A stretch of DNA of 64,000 bases from Flavobacterium supellecticarium. Lineage in GTDB: Bacteria > Bacteroidota > Bacteroidia > Flavobacteriales > Flavobacteriaceae. Location: positions 248,001 through 312,000 of the forward strand of contig NZ_SSNZ01000002.1 of NCBI RefSeq assembly GCF_004801375.1, in the 5' to 3' direction. This document shows positions 42,971 through 54,300 of the stretch, in pieces. Every line of letters starts with the position of its first letter. Within the stretch, counting starts at the first letter, position 1. The position numbers and the translations under genes are program-made. Under the pieces are notes generated by a model that was not told the DNA's origin, did no database searches, and saw only the letters and a list, made by a program, of their open reading frames with translations.

Positions 42971-44158
42971 ATGGCAAAGGAAACTTTTGATCGTTCCAAA
43001 CCCCACTTGAATATTGGTACTATTGGACACGTAGATCACGGAAAAACAACTTTGACTGCTGCTATTACTAAAGTATTGGCTGATGCAGGTTTATCTGAGG
43101 CAAGAAGCTTCGATCAGATTGACAACGCTCCTGAAGAGAAAGAAAGAGGTATTACTATTAATACATCTCACGTAGAATATGCTACTGCTAACCGTCACTA
43201 TGCGCACGTTGACTGTCCGGGTCACGCGGATTACGTTAAGAACATGGTTACAGGTGCTGCTCAGATGGATGGTGCTATCTTGGTAGTTGCTGCTACAGAT
43301 GGTCCAATGCCACAAACTCGTGAGCACATCCTTTTAGGTCGCCAGGTAGGTGTTCCAAGAATGGTTGTTTTCATGAACAAAGTAGATATGGTTGATGATG
43401 CTGAGTTGTTAGAGCTTGTTGAAATGGAAATCAGAGATCTATTATCTTTCTATCAGTATGATGGAGATAACGGGCCAGTAGTTAAAGGATCTGCTTTAGG
43501 AGCTTTGAATGGAGAGCCTAAATGGGTTGCTACTGTAATGGAATTGATGGAAGCTGTTGATAACTGGATCGAATTACCACAGCGTGATGTTGATAAACCA
43601 TTCTTGATGCCGGTAGAGGACGTATTTACAATTACAGGTCGTGGAACTGTTGCTACAGGTCGTATCGAAACTGGAGTTGCTAATACTGGAGATGCTGTTG
43701 AAATCATCGGTATGGGAGCTGACAAATTGACTTCTACAATTACAGGAGTTGAGATGTTCCGTAAAATCCTTGATAGAGGTGAAGCTGGAGATAACGTAGG
43801 TTTATTATTAAGAGGTATTGACAAAGCTGATATCCGTCGTGGTATGGTTATCGTTAAGCCAGGATCTGTTAAACCACACGCTAAATTCAAAGCAGAGGTT
43901 TATATCTTGAAAAAAGAAGAAGGTGGACGTCACACTCCATTCCACAATAACTACCGTCCACAGTTCTACGTACGTACAACTGACGTAACAGGTACTATCT
44001 CTTTACCAGCTGGTGTAGAAATGGTTATGCCTGGGGATAACTTGACTATCGAAGTACAATTATTAAGTCCAATCGCATTAAGCGTAGGTTTACGTTTCGC
44101 TATCCGTGAAGGTGGTAGAACAGTAGGTGCTGGTCAGGTAACTGAAATCTTAGACTAA
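42971..44158 (+). CDS. tuf: Elongation factor Tu
   Basis: 395 residues, full length. Delivers aminoacyl-tRNA to the ribosome as a GTP complex. G motifs: GHVDHGKTT (G1), RGITIN (G2), DCPGHADY (G3), NKVDM (G4). Domains 2 and 3 follow with [13 protein letters not shown] and the C-terminal [15 protein letters not shown]. Co-transcribed with three upstream tRNA genes; a strong hairpin follows before tRNA-Trp. Codon use highly biased. Confidence 0.99.
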   Translation: MAKETFDRSKPHLNIGTIGHVDHGKTTLTAAITKVLADAGLSEARSFDQIDNAPEEKERGITINTSHVEYATANRHYAHVDCPGHADYVKNMVTGAAQMDGAILVVAATDGPMPQTREHILLGRQVGVPRMVVFMNKVDMVDDAELLELVEMEIRDLLSFYQYDGDNGPVVKGSALGALNGEPKWVATVMELMEAVDNWIELPQRDVDKPFLMPVEDVFTITGRGTVATGRIETGVANTGDAVEIIGMGADKLTSTITGVEMFRKILDRGEAGDNVGLLLRGIDKADIRRGMVIVKPGSVKPHAKFKAEVYILKKEEGGRHTPFHNNYRPQFYVRTTDVTGTISLPAGVEMVMPGDNLTIEVQLLSPIALSVGLRFAIREGGRTVGAGQVTEILD

Positions 44159-44173
44159 TTTCATTTTGAAATA

Positions 44174-44207
44174 AAAACCAGTGTCGTTACACGACGACAC
44201 TGGTTTT
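44174..44207 (+). terminator. Hairpin between tuf and tRNA-Trp
   Basis: Perfect 14-bp stem AAAACCAGTGTCGT and its complement with a 6-base loop, ending in TTTT. It sits 15 bp after the tuf stop and 5 bp before tRNA-Trp. Works as a terminator or an RNA-processing signal. Confidence 0.8.
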
Positions 44208-44212
44208 AACAA

Positions 44213-44283
44213 ACGGGTGTAGTTCAAGGGTAGAATAGCGGTCTCCAAAACCGTTGATGGGGGTTCGAATCCCTCCACCCGTG
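44213..44283 (+). tRNA. tRNA-Trp (CCA)
   Basis: 71 bases. Acceptor ACGGGTG / CACCCGT, anticodon loop CTCCAAA (CCA), T-arm GGGGTTCGAATCCCT. Located between tuf and secE as in many bacteria. Confidence 0.96.
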
Positions 44284-44295
44284 CAAAAACAGAAT

Positions 44296-44499
44296 ATGAT
44301 GACAAAAGTTGTTAATTACATATCGGAAGCATTTGTGGAATTAAAATCAAATGTGACCTGGCCAGAGTGGTCTGAAGTACAACGTTTAACCATCATTGTT
44401 GCGATTTTCTCGATTTTATTCGCGTTGGCAACATGGGGTGTAGATGTTGTTTTCGCCAAAGTGCTGGGAGGATTCTTTAATTTATTAAAAAAGGCTTAA
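44296..44499 (+). CDS. secE: Preprotein translocase subunit SecE
   Basis: 67 residues from ATG 44296 (a second ATG directly follows). A longer frame starting at 44254 begins inside tRNA-Trp and is rejected. KVVNYISEAFVELKSNVTWPEWSEVQRLT then one membrane helix (IIVAIFSILFALATWGVDVVF). WPEWSEV is the conserved SecE amphipathic part. Stabilises SecY in the inner membrane. Ends 10 bp before nusG. Confidence 0.96.
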   Translation: MMTKVVNYISEAFVELKSNVTWPEWSEVQRLTIIVAIFSILFALATWGVDVVFAKVLGGFFNLLKKA

Positions 44500-44509
44500 T
44501 TTTTTTGAT

Positions 44510-45061
44510 ATGACTGATAATAATGTCAAAAAGTGGTATGTAGTTAGAGCGGTTAGCGGTCAGGAGAATAAAGTTAAAAACTATATCGAGACGGAAATTA
44601 ACCGTCTTGGTATGAGTGATTATATTTCTCAGGTGCTTGTTCCTACAGAAAAAGTAGTACAGGTACGTGATGGTAAGAAAATAAGCAAAGATCGTGTTTA
44701 TTTCCCGGGATATGTGATGATAGAAGCAAATCTTACGGGAGAAATTCCGCATATAATAAAATCAATAACAGGAGTTATTGGATTTTTAGGGGAGACAAAA
44801 GGTGGTGATGCAGTACCGTTACGACAGTCGGAAGTAAACCGTATGTTAGGTAAAGTAGATGAGCTTTCTGTGAAAACCGATACCGCTGCAATTCCGTACT
44901 CCGTAGGAGAAACGGTAAAAGTAATCGACGGACCTTTCAACGGTTTCAATGGAACGGTAGAGAAAGTGAACGAAGAGAAGCGTAAACTTGAAGTAATGGT
45001 TAAGATTTTCGGAAGAAAAACACCATTGGAATTAAGCTTTATGCAAGTAGAAAAAGTATAA
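44510..45061 (+). CDS. nusG: Transcription termination/antitermination factor NusG
   Basis: 183 residues. NGN domain ([21 protein letters not shown] ... [11 protein letters not shown]) and C-terminal KOW domain ([22 protein letters not shown]). Binds RNA polymerase next to the clamp and links it to Rho or the ribosome. Standard place between secE and rplK. Confidence 0.98.
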   Translation: MTDNNVKKWYVVRAVSGQENKVKNYIETEINRLGMSDYISQVLVPTEKVVQVRDGKKISKDRVYFPGYVMIEANLTGEIPHIIKSITGVIGFLGETKGGDAVPLRQSEVNRMLGKVDELSVKTDTAAIPYSVGETVKVIDGPFNGFNGTVEKVNEEKRKLEVMVKIFGRKTPLELSFMQVEKV

Positions 45062-45080
45062 ATTTTTGTTACATACAAAC

Positions 45081-45120
45081 CACATCATTCGCTTCCAATG
45101 AAGATGTGCTAAATTTTTTT
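45081..45120 (+). terminator. Hairpin between nusG and rplK
   Basis: CACATC / GATGTG with an inner TTC / GAA extension (45081-45108) and a following T-rich run. Resembles an attenuator at the start of the ribosomal protein genes. Confidence 0.5.
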
Positions 45121-45126
45121 AAAAAA

Positions 45127-45564
45127 ATGGCAAAAGAAATTAGTAAAGTAGTTAAACTACAAGTTAAGGGAGGTGCTGCGAATCCGTCGCCACCGGTTGG
45201 ACCTGCTTTGGGGGCTGCTGGGGTTAACATCATGGAGTTCTGTAAGCAATTTAATGCTAGAACACAAGATAAACCTGGCAAAGTATTACCAGTACAAATT
45301 ACTGTGTATAAAGACAAATCTTTTGAATTTGTTGTTAAAACGCCACCTGCTGCAATTCAGTTATTGGATGCTGCAAAGTTGAAGTCTGGTTCAGGTGAAC
45401 CGAATCGTAAGAAAGTAGCTAGCGTTACTTGGGATCAAATTAGAGCTATTGCTGAAGACAAAATGCAAGATCTTAATGCTTTCGAAATTGAGAAAGCAAT
45501 GAGTATGGTAGCAGGAACAGCTAGATCTATGGGGATAACTGTATCAGGAAACGCTCCTTTTTAA
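45127..45564 (+). CDS. rplK: 50S ribosomal protein uL11
   Basis: 145 residues from ATG 45127; an in-frame GTG at 45106 is too early and would add a non-family extension. [34 protein letters not shown] is the uL11 N-terminus. Forms the GTPase-associated stalk base on 23S rRNA. Confidence 0.98.
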   Translation: MAKEISKVVKLQVKGGAANPSPPVGPALGAAGVNIMEFCKQFNARTQDKPGKVLPVQITVYKDKSFEFVVKTPPAAIQLLDAAKLKSGSGEPNRKKVASVTWDQIRAIAEDKMQDLNAFEIEKAMSMVAGTARSMGITVSGNAPF

Positions 45565-45582
45565 TCGTAAAAAGAAAAAGAC

Positions 45583-46272
45583 ATGGCAAAATTAACAAAA
45601 AAGCAAAAAGAGGCTGCTTCAAAAATTGAGAAGAACAAACTATACAGTTTGAAAGATGCATCTGCATTGATCAAAACTGTTGCTTCTGCAAAATTTGATG
45701 AGTCTGTTGATATCGCAGTTCGTTTGGGAGTAGATCCTAGAAAAGCGAATCAAATGGTTAGAGGTGTGGTTACATTGCCACACGGTACAGGAAAAGACGT
45801 TCGCGTTTTAGCATTAGTTACTCCGGATAAAGAAGCAGAAGCGAAAGCTGCTGGTGCTGATCACGTAGGATTAGACGACTATTTGCAAAAAATTAAAGAC
45901 GGTTGGACAGATGTTGATGTAATCATCACGATGCCGGCTGTAATGGGTAAATTAGGACCATTAGGACGTATTTTAGGTCCAAGAGGTTTAATGCCAAACC
46001 CTAAAACCGGAACGGTTACTATGGACGTAGCGAAAGCAGTTCAAGAAGTGAAAGCTGGTAAAATTGACTTTAAAGTTGACAAAACCGGTATCGTTCACGC
46101 TGGAATCGGAAAAGTTTCTTTTGAGGCTGATAAAATTTCTGAGAACGCTCACGAAATTATTCAAACGTTAATCAAATTAAAACCAACTGCAGCAAAAGGT
46201 ACTTATATTAAGAGTATCCATATCTCATCAACAATGAGCCCTGCTATCGCCTTAGATCCTAAAGCGGTATAA
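45583..46272 (+). CDS. rplA: 50S ribosomal protein uL1
   Basis: 229 residues. [29 protein letters not shown] and [16 protein letters not shown] are the uL1 signatures. L1 stalk of the 50S; in many bacteria it also represses the L11 operon. Starts 18 bp after rplK. Confidence 0.98.
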   Translation: MAKLTKKQKEAASKIEKNKLYSLKDASALIKTVASAKFDESVDIAVRLGVDPRKANQMVRGVVTLPHGTGKDVRVLALVTPDKEAEAKAAGADHVGLDDYLQKIKDGWTDVDVIITMPAVMGKLGPLGRILGPRGLMPNPKTGTVTMDVAKAVQEVKAGKIDFKVDKTGIVHAGIGKVSFEADKISENAHEIIQTLIKLKPTAAKGTYIKSIHISSTMSPAIALDPKAV

Positions 46273-46294
46273 TTGGTAGTTAAAAATTTTTAGT

Positions 46295-46795
46295 ATGACT
46301 AGAGAAGAAAAATCAATCGCGATTGAAGATTTAACTGCACAGTTAGCTGGTGCTAATATTGTTTATTTAGCAGATATTTCTGGTTTAAACGCAGATACTA
46401 CTTCAAACTTAAGAAGAGCTTGTTTTAAAGCAGGTATTAAATTGGAAGTTGTTAAGAATACATTGTTGGAAAAAGCAATGGAAGCTTCGGATAACAACTA
46501 CGGTGAATTACCAACAGTTTTAAAAGGAAACACTTCTATTTTAATTGCAGACATCGCAAATGCTCCTGCAAAAATTATCAAAGAATTCCGTAAAAAATCA
46601 GATAAGCCTTTATTAAAAGGAGCTTATATCAACGAGGAAATCTACATTGGAGATAACCTGTTAGATTCATTAGCTTCTCTTAAATCGAAAGAAGAGGTTA
46701 TCGGAGAAATCATCGGATTACTTCAGTCTCCTGCACAGAGAGTTATCTCTGCTCTTAAAAATCAATTTAAGGACGAAGAAGGAACTGAGGAATAG
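46295..46795 (+). CDS. rplJ: 50S ribosomal protein uL10
   Basis: 166 residues. MTREEKSIAIEDLTAQLAGANIVYLADISGLN, later LRRACFKAGIKLEVVKNTLLEKA. Anchors the bL12 dimers to the stalk base. The gap from rplA is only 22 bp, so there is no room for a long L10 leader structure here. Confidence 0.98.
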   Translation: MTREEKSIAIEDLTAQLAGANIVYLADISGLNADTTSNLRRACFKAGIKLEVVKNTLLEKAMEASDNNYGELPTVLKGNTSILIADIANAPAKIIKEFRKKSDKPLLKGAYINEEIYIGDNLLDSLASLKSKEEVIGEIIGLLQSPAQRVISALKNQFKDEEGTEE

Positions 46796-46856
46796 TATTC
46801 CAACGAACGCGCATAATAAATTATATAATTACAAATCATTTTAAAAGATAGAAAAA

Positions 46857-47225
46857 ATGGCAGATTTGAAACAATTCGCAGAACAACTAGTTAACTTAAC
46901 AGTTAAAGAAGTTAACGAATTAGCAACGATATTAAAAGACGAGTATGGAATTGAGCCAGCTGCAGCTGCTGTAGTTGTATCAGGTGGTGGTGATGTTGCT
47001 GCTGCTGAAGAGCAAACAGAATTCACTGTAGTATTGAAAGATGCTGGAGCTTCTAAATTAGCAGTTGTTAAAGCTGTTAAAGAATTAACAGGTTTAGGTC
47101 TTAAAGAAGCAAAAGATTTAGTAGACGGTGCTCCTTCAAATGTTAAAGAAGGTGTTTCTAAAGACGAGGCTGAAGGTCTTAAAAAATCTTTAGAAGAGGC
47201 TGGAGCAGTAGTTGAGCTAAAATAA
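46857..47225 (+). CDS. rplL: 50S ribosomal protein bL12
   Basis: 122 residues. N-terminal dimer domain ([23 protein letters not shown]), Ala-rich hinge ([18 protein letters not shown]) and C-terminal factor-binding domain (KTKFTVVL-like: [39 protein letters not shown]). Recruits translation GTPases. Confidence 0.98.
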   Translation: MADLKQFAEQLVNLTVKEVNELATILKDEYGIEPAAAAVVVSGGGDVAAAEEQTEFTVVLKDAGASKLAVVKAVKELTGLGLKEAKDLVDGAPSNVKEGVSKDEAEGLKKSLEEAGAVVELK

Positions 47226-47248
47226 GCTAAGCTTACTCTAAAAAGCTA

Positions 47249-47286
47249 GGTTTAGGCCTTGAGAAAAAATCTCAAAGGCCTAAACC
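47249..47286 (+). terminator. Attenuator hairpin between rplL and rpoB
   Basis: GGTTTAGGCCTTGAGA pairs with TCTCAAAGGCCTAAACC (one bulged base), 16 pairs, A-rich loop. It is followed by only a short T run, consistent with partial termination that keeps rpoBC below ribosomal protein levels. Confidence 0.75.
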
Positions 47287-47302
47287 ATTTTGCGTATAAT
47301 AA

Positions 47303-47332
47303 AATTATGGTATCTTCCAGTGTACCATAATT
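47303..47332 (+). promoter_or_regulatory. Second hairpin in the rplL-rpoB gap
   Basis: Perfect 10-bp stem AATTATGGTA / TACCATAATT with a 10-base loop, 17 bp after the first hairpin. No T-run follows. Possibly an RNA processing site or protein-binding element in the 259-base gap; the rest of the gap (47333-47484) shows nothing I can name. Confidence 0.5.
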
Positions 47333-47484
47333 TGAAATGCAACCCCTTTTAATCGGTACGAAGAAAGAAAATGAAATATAACTTTCTGTTCATTTTCAGA
47401 GATGTATCGGTTTAAAAAAGAAAGTACAATTACACTGTGTATTTACACAAAATTACTTTTTTTTAATCAAAATTTTGTCCATTG

Positions 47485-50400
47485 ATGTTAACAAATCAGA
47501 CTGAAAGATTAAATTTCGCCTCGACGAAAAACATCCCTGACTATCCGGATTTCCTTGATATTCAGGTAAAATCTTTTAAAGATTTCTTCCAATTGGAAAC
47601 CAAATCTGACGAAAGAGGTAACGAAGGTCTATATAATACCTTCATGGAAAACTTCCCAATTACAGATACAAGAAATCAATTTGTATTGGAATTCCTTGAT
47701 TACTTTGTTGATCCGCCACGTTATACCATTGAAGAGTGTATCGACAGAGGATTAACCTACAGTGTGCCATTAAAAGCACGTTTAAAATTGTATTGTACCG
47801 ATCCGGAACACGAAGATTTCGAAACGATTGTTCAGGATGTATATTTAGGTACCATTCCATATATGACACCAAGCGGTACATTCGTAATCAACGGAGCCGA
47901 GCGTGTTGTTGTTTCTCAGTTACACCGTTCACCGGGTGTGTTTTTCGGACAATCTTTCCATGCGAATGGAACAAAATTATACTCTGCCAGAGTAATTCCT
48001 TTTAAAGGATCTTGGATTGAATTCGCTACCGATATCAACAGCGTTATGTACGCCTATATCGATAGAAAGAAAAAATTACCAGTAACGACTCTTTTCCGTG
48101 CTATCGGATTTGAAAGAGATAAAGATATCCTGGAAATCTTTGACCTTGCTGAGGAAATCAAAGTTTCGAAAACAGGTCTTAAAAAATATATTGGTCGTCG
48201 TTTGGCTGCACGTGTATTGAATACATGGCATGAAGACTTCGTAGATGAGGATACGGGAGAAGTAGTATCGATTGAGCGTAACGAAATTATCCTGGATCGT
48301 GATACGATTTTGGATAAAGACAATGTAGAGGAAATTATCGATGCCAACGTAAAAGCCATCTTGTTACACAAAGAAGATAACAACCAGGCCGATTACGCGA
48401 TTATCCACAATACGTTACAAAAAGACCCTACCAACTCTGAAAAAGAAGCCGTAGAGCACATTTACCGTCAGTTGCGTAATGCAGAACCACCTGATGAGGA
48501 AACGGCTCGTGGTATTATCGATAAATTATTCTTCTCCGACCAACGTTATAACTTAGGTGAAGTGGGTCGTTACAGAATGAATAAAAAATTAGGTTTGGAT
48601 ATCCCAATGGAAAAACAAGTGTTGACCAAAGAGGATATCATTACAATCGTAAAATACCTGATCGAATTGATCAACTCTAAAGCAGAGATTGATGATATCG
48701 ACCACTTATCAAACCGTCGTGTACGTACCGTTGGTGAACAATTGTCGGCACAATTTGGTGTAGGTTTAGCCCGTATGGCCAGAACCATCCGCGAGAGAAT
48801 GAACGTTAGAGATAACGAGGTGTTTACACCAATCGATTTGATTAATGCGAAAACATTATCATCGGTGATCAACTCTTTCTTCGGAACCAACCAGTTATCA
48901 CAGTTTATGGACCAAACGAATCCATTGGCTGAGATTACGCACAAAAGAAGATTGTCAGCACTTGGACCTGGAGGTCTTTCGAGAGAGAGAGCCGGTTTCG
49001 AGGTACGTGACGTCCACTATACGCACTACGGACGTTTATGTCCGATTGAAACACCGGAGGGACCAAACATTGGTTTGATTTCATCTCTTGGAGTTTATGC
49101 GAAAGTAAATGGAATGGGATTCATCGAAACACCGTACCGTAAAGTAGAAAACGGTAAAGTGAATCTGGAAGAAACACCAATCTATTTAAGCGCAGAAGAA
49201 GAAGAAGGTAAGATGATCGCTCAGGCGAATATCGAAATGGACGAGAACGGAACGATCACTGCCGACAGAGTTATTGCCCGTGAAGAAGGTGATTTCCCGG
49301 TTGTGGAACCAAACGTTGTTCACTATACTGACGTAGCACCGAACCAGATTGCATCGATTTCAGCATCGTTAATTCCATTCCTGGAGCACGATGATGCGAA
49401 CCGTGCGTTGATGGGATCGAACATGATGCGACAGGCAGTTCCTTTATTGCGACCGGAAGCACCAATTGTTGGTACCGGATTAGAGCGTCAGGTGGCGTCT
49501 GATTCCCGAGTATTGATTAATGCGGAAGGAAGTGGAACTGTTGAGTATGTTGATGCGAACATGATTACCATTAAATACGACAGAACCGATGCGGAAAGAG
49601 CGGTTAGCTTCGATCCGGACGAGAAAACGTATCAGTTAATTAAATTTAGAAAAACCAACCAGAGTACGTCAATCAACCTGAAACCAATCGTAAGAAAAGG
49701 AGACAGAGTGGCAAAAGGACAAGTACTTTGTGAAGGATATGCAACGCAAAACGGAGAGCTTGCTTTAGGACGTAACCTACAAGTAGCGTTTATGCCTTGG
49801 AAAGGGTATAACTTCGAGGATGCGATTGTAATTTCCGAAAAAGTAGTTCGCGACGATATCTTTACGTCAATCCACGTAGATGATTATTCATTGGAAGTGC
49901 GTGATACAAAATTGGGTAACGAAGAGTTAACCAATGATATCCCGAACGTAAGTGAGGAAGCGACTAAAGATTTGGATGAAAACGGTATGATCAGAATCGG
50001 AGCCGAGGTAAAACCTGGTGACATCCTGATCGGTAAAATCACACCAAAAGGAGAATCGGATCCAACTCCGGAAGAAAAACTTTTACGTGCGATCTTTGGA
50101 GACAAAGCGGGTGATGTAAAAGATGCTTCATTAAAAGCGTCTCCATCATTACACGGTGTGGTATTAGACAAAAAATTATTCGCAAGAGCGGTAAAAGATA
50201 AACGCAAACGTTCTAAAGATAAAGACGATTTAGCACTATTGGAAACCCAATTTGAAGTGAAATTCAATGAATTGAAAGACAGATTGGTAGAGAAATTGTT
50301 CGACATCGTTAATGGAAAAACATCTCAGGGTGTAATGAACGATTTAGGTGAAGAAGTATTACCAAAAGGTAAGAAATTCTCACAGAAAATGTTGTATGCA

Positions 50401-51297
50401 GTTGAAGATTTCGCACACTTAACAAAAGGTCAGTGGACTACAGACGATGAAACCAATGCGATGGTGAACGACTTGATCCACAACTATAAAATTAAGTTAA
50501 ACGACCTTCAGGGTGCTTTGAGAAGAGAGAAATTTACCATCACTGTTGGAGATGAATTACCATCCGGAATTTTAAAACTGGCTAAAGTTTACATCGCTAA
50601 GAAACGTAAACTGAAAGTAGGAGATAAAATGGCAGGACGTCACGGTAACAAAGGTATTGTTGCTAAAATCGTTCGTCAGGAGGATATGCCATTCCTTGAA
50701 GACGGAACACCGGTAGATATCGTATTGAATCCGCTAGGGGTACCTTCCCGTATGAACATCGGTCAGATTTATGAGACCGTATTAGGATGGGCAGGACAGA
50801 AACTAGGTAAGAAATTTGCAACGCCAATTTTCGACGGAGCTTCTTTGGAAGAAATCAATGCCTTAACAGACGAAGCAGGAATCCCGAGATTCGGACATAC
50901 CTACCTGTATGACGGAGGAACAGGAGAGCGTTTCCACCAGCCGGCAACGGTAGGGGTTATCTACATGTTGAAATTAGGACACATGGTTGATGATAAGATG
51001 CACGCACGTTCTATCGGACCGTACTCATTGATTACGCAACAGCCTCTTGGAGGTAAAGCGCAATTCGGAGGTCAGCGTTTCGGAGAGATGGAGGTTTGGG
51101 CACTTGAAGCATATGGTGCTTCCAGCACATTGAGAGAAATATTGACTGTTAAATCGGATGACGTTATTGGTAGAGCGAAAACTTACGAAGCTATCGTTAA
51201 GGGAGAAACTATGCCGGAACCAGGATTGCCAGAATCATTCAATGTATTAATGCATGAATTGAAAGGTCTTGGATTAGACATCAGATTAGAAGAATAA
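47485..51297 (+). CDS. rpoB: DNA-directed RNA polymerase subunit beta
   Basis: 1270 residues from ATG 47485, which directly follows an alternative TTG. All beta-subunit landmarks are present: [17 protein letters not shown], the rifampicin region [25 protein letters not shown] followed by [20 protein letters not shown] with wild-type Gln, Asp, His, Arg and Ser at the main resistance positions, and the C-terminal [13 protein letters not shown]. Catalyses RNA synthesis with beta-prime. Followed by a hairpin and rpoC 70 bp downstream. Confidence 0.99.
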   Translation: MLTNQTERLNFASTKNIPDYPDFLDIQVKSFKDFFQLETKSDERGNEGLYNTFMENFPITDTRNQFVLEFLDYFVDPPRYTIEECIDRGLTYSVPLKARLKLYCTDPEHEDFETIVQDVYLGTIPYMTPSGTFVINGAERVVVSQLHRSPGVFFGQSFHANGTKLYSARVIPFKGSWIEFATDINSVMYAYIDRKKKLPVTTLFRAIGFERDKDILEIFDLAEEIKVSKTGLKKYIGRRLAARVLNTWHEDFVDEDTGEVVSIERNEIILDRDTILDKDNVEEIIDANVKAILLHKEDNNQADYAIIHNTLQKDPTNSEKEAVEHIYRQLRNAEPPDEETARGIIDKLFFSDQRYNLGEVGRYRMNKKLGLDIPMEKQVLTKEDIITIVKYLIELINSKAEIDDIDHLSNRRVRTVGEQLSAQFGVGLARMARTIRERMNVRDNEVFTPIDLINAKTLSSVINSFFGTNQLSQFMDQTNPLAEITHKRRLSALGPGGLSRERAGFEVRDVHYTHYGRLCPIETPEGPNIGLISSLGVYAKVNGMGFIETPYRKVENGKVNLEETPIYLSAEEEEGKMIAQANIEMDENGTITADRVIAREEGDFPVVEPNVVHYTDVAPNQIASISASLIPFLEHDDANRALMGSNMMRQAVPLLRPEAPIVGTGLERQVASDSRVLINAEGSGTVEYVDANMITIKYDRTDAERAVSFDPDEKTYQLIKFRKTNQSTSINLKPIVRKGDRVAKGQVLCEGYATQNGELALGRNLQVAFMPWKGYNFEDAIVISEKVVRDDIFTSIHVDDYSLEVRDTKLGNEELTNDIPNVSEEATKDLDENGMIRIGAEVKPGDILIGKITPKGESDPTPEEKLLRAIFGDKAGDVKDASLKASPSLHGVVLDKKLFARAVKDKRKRSKDKDDLALLETQFEVKFNELKDRLVEKLFDIVNGKTSQGVMNDLGEEVLPKGKKFSQKMLYAVEDFAHLTKGQWTTDDETNAMVNDLIHNYKIKLNDLQGALRREKFTITVGDELPSGILKLAKVYIAKKRKLKVGDKMAGRHGNKGIVAKIVRQEDMPFLEDGTPVDIVLNPLGVPSRMNIGQIYETVLGWAGQKLGKKFATPIFDGASLEEINALTDEAGIPRFGHTYLYDGGTGERFHQPATVGVIYMLKLGHMVDDKMHARSIGPYSLITQQPLGGKAQFGGQRFGEMEVWALEAYGASSTLREILTVKSDDVIGRAKTYEAIVKGETMPEPGLPESFNVLMHELKGLGLDIRLEE

Positions 51298-51305
51298 ATT
51301 TACAC

Positions 51306-51334
51306 GGGAGTAGTCTTCGGATTACTCCCTTTTA
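51306..51334 (+). terminator. UUCG-tetraloop hairpin between rpoB and rpoC
   Basis: Stem GGGAGTAGTC / GATTACTCCC (one G-U pair) closed by a C(TTCG)G tetraloop, followed by TTTTAT. Very stable and in the 70-bp gap within the operon, so presumably a partial terminator or processing signal. Confidence 0.75.
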
Positions 51335-51367
51335 TAGCGTTTTAAATAAATCGATAGTATTCATATC

Positions 51368-54300
51368 ATGACGAGATTAAAAGATAAAAATACCGTTAAA
51401 AGATTTAACAAAATTTCGATAGGTCTTGCTTCTCCGGAATCTATTTTGGCAGAATCAAGAGGTGAGGTTTTAAAACCGGAAACCATCAACTATCGTACCC
51501 ATAAACCAGAGCGTGATGGTCTTTTCTGTGAGCGAATTTTCGGTCCGGTAAAAGACTTCGAATGTGCCTGCGGAAAATACAAAAGAATCCGTTATAAAGG
51601 AATCGTTTGTGACCGTTGTGGAGTTGAAGTTACTGAGAAAAAAGTACGTAGAGACCGAGTAGGACACATTAACCTGGTAGTGCCAATCGCACACATCTGG
51701 TATTTCCGTTCCCTTCCGAATAAAATCGGTTATATCCTTGGATTACCATCCAAAAAACTGGATATGATTATTTACTACGAAAGATACGTAGTAATTCAGC
51801 CGGGTATTGCAAAAGGACCAGACGGAGAAACCTTAAAGACCCTGGATTTCTTAACGGAAGAAGAATACCTGAACATTCAGGATAGCCTTCCAATGGAAAA
51901 CCAATATTTAGACGATACCGATCCGAACAAATTCATTGCTAAAATGGGTGCGGAGTGTATCATGGACTTATTAGCACGTATTGACCTGGATTCGTTATCC
52001 TACGACCTACGTCACGCGGCCAATAACGAAACGTCTAAACAACGTAAAACGGAAGCCTTAAAACGACTACAGGTAGTAGAATCGTTCCGTGAAGCGAACA
52101 ACAACCGCGAAAACCGTCCGGAATGGATGATTTTAAAAGTAATCCCGGTTATCCCGCCAGAATTACGTCCGTTGGTGCCGCTTGATGGAGGACGTTTTGC
52201 AACATCCGATTTGAACGACCTTTACAGACGTGTAATCATCCGTAACAACCGTTTAAAACGATTAATGGAAATCAAAGCTCCGGAAGTGATCTTGAGAAAC
52301 GAAAAACGTATGCTACAGGAATCGGTAGACTCGTTATTCGATAACACCAGAAAAGCTTCTGCAGTAAAAACAGAATCAAACCGACCATTGAAATCCCTAT
52401 CGGATTCCTTAAAAGGAAAACAAGGGCGTTTCCGTCAGAACTTATTAGGAAAACGTGTGGATTATTCAGCGCGTTCGGTAATTGTTGTAGGACCGGAAAT
52501 GAAATTATTCGAATGTGGTCTTCCAAAAGATATGGCTGCCGAGCTGTACAAACCATTCGTTATTCGTAAGTTAATCGAAAGAGGAATCGTTAAAACGGTA
52601 AAATCAGCGAAGAAAATTATCGACAAAAAAGAGCCGGTAGTATGGGACATCCTTGAAAACGTAATTAAAGGACACCCGGTATTACTAAACCGTGCTCCTA
52701 CCTTGCACCGTTTGGGTATTCAGGCGTTCCAGCCAAAACTAATCGAAGGTAAAGCGATCCAGTTACACCCGTTAGTGTGTACGGCGTTTAATGCCGATTT
52801 CGATGGTGACCAGATGGCGGTTCACTTACCGCTTGGACCGGAGGCTATTTTGGAAGCACAATTATTAATGTTGGCTTCACACAATATCCTGAACCCGGCG
52901 AATGGAGCTCCGATCACGGTACCTTCTCAGGACATGGTTTTGGGTCTGTACTACATGACCAAAGAACGTTTGTCTACGGAAACGCACAAAATCTTAGGAG
53001 AAGGATTAACATTCTATTCTGCCGAAGAAGTAAACATCGCGTTAAACGAAGGAAAACTGGAATTAAATGCCCGCGTTAAAATCCGTGCAAAAGATTTTAA
53101 CGAAAACGGAGAATTAGTATACAAAATCATCCAGACAACTGCCGGAAGAGTATTATTTAACGAAGTAGTACCGGAAGCAGCTGGATATATCAACGAAGTA
53201 TTAACTAAGAAAAGCTTACGTGATATTATCGGTAAGATTTTAAGTGTTACCGATGTACCAACAACGGCTGCCTTCTTGGATAATATGAAAGATATGGGAT
53301 ACCGATTCGCTTTCAAAGGAGGATTGTCCTTCTCTTTGGGAGATATCAAAATCCCGGATCAAAAACAAGATTTGATCGCCGATGCAAACAGTCAGGTTGA
53401 AGGAATTTCCATGAACTATAACATGGGTCTCATCACCAACAACGAACGTTACAACCAGGTAATTGACGTGTGGACTTCAACGAATGCATTATTAACGGAG
53501 TTAGCGATGAAAAACATTAGAGAAGACCAGCAAGGATTCAACTCGGTGTATATGATGCTTGACTCTGGGGCGAGGGGATCGAAAGAGCAGATCCGTCAGT
53601 TAACCGGTATGCGTGGATTGATGGCAAAGCCTAAAAAATCGACTGCCGGTGGTGGTGAGATTATCGAAAACCCGATCTTATCGAACTTTAAAGAAGGTCT
53701 TTCGATCTTAGAATACTTTATCTCGACGCACGGTGCCCGTAAAGGTCTTGCGGATACGGCTCTTAAAACGGCCGATGCCGGATACTTAACCAGAAGGTTA
53801 CACGACGTATCTCAGGATGTAATCGTGAACTCAGTGGATTGTGGTACATTACGTGGTGTTGAAGTATCGGCATTGAAAAAGAATGAAGAGATCGTTGAAA
53901 CATTAGGAGAAAGAATCTTAGGTCGTGTAGCGTTACAGGATGTAATCAACCCGCTAACGAGCGAAGTATTGGTTGCTGCTGGTGAAGAAATCACCGAAGC
54001 TATTGTAAAAGCGATCGATGCATCTCCGATTGAAAAAGTAGATGTTCGTTCACCGTTAACATGTGAAGCCGGAAAAGGGATCTGTGCGAAATGTTACGGA
54101 CGTAACCTGGCTACCGGAAAAATGACTCAAAAAGGTGAAGCTGTCGGAGTAATCGCAGCACAATCAATTGGGGAACCGGGAACACAGTTAACACTTCGTA
54201 CATTCCACGTGGGAGGTACTGCAGGTAATATCTCGGAAGAATCAAGTATTATCACGAAATTCCGCGGAAGATTAGAAATCGAAGATTTAAAAACCGTTAA

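Noticed and set aside
44254..44295. N-terminal extension of SecE
   Set aside because: It would start inside the tRNA-Trp gene; SecE length and sequence fit the ATG at 44296.
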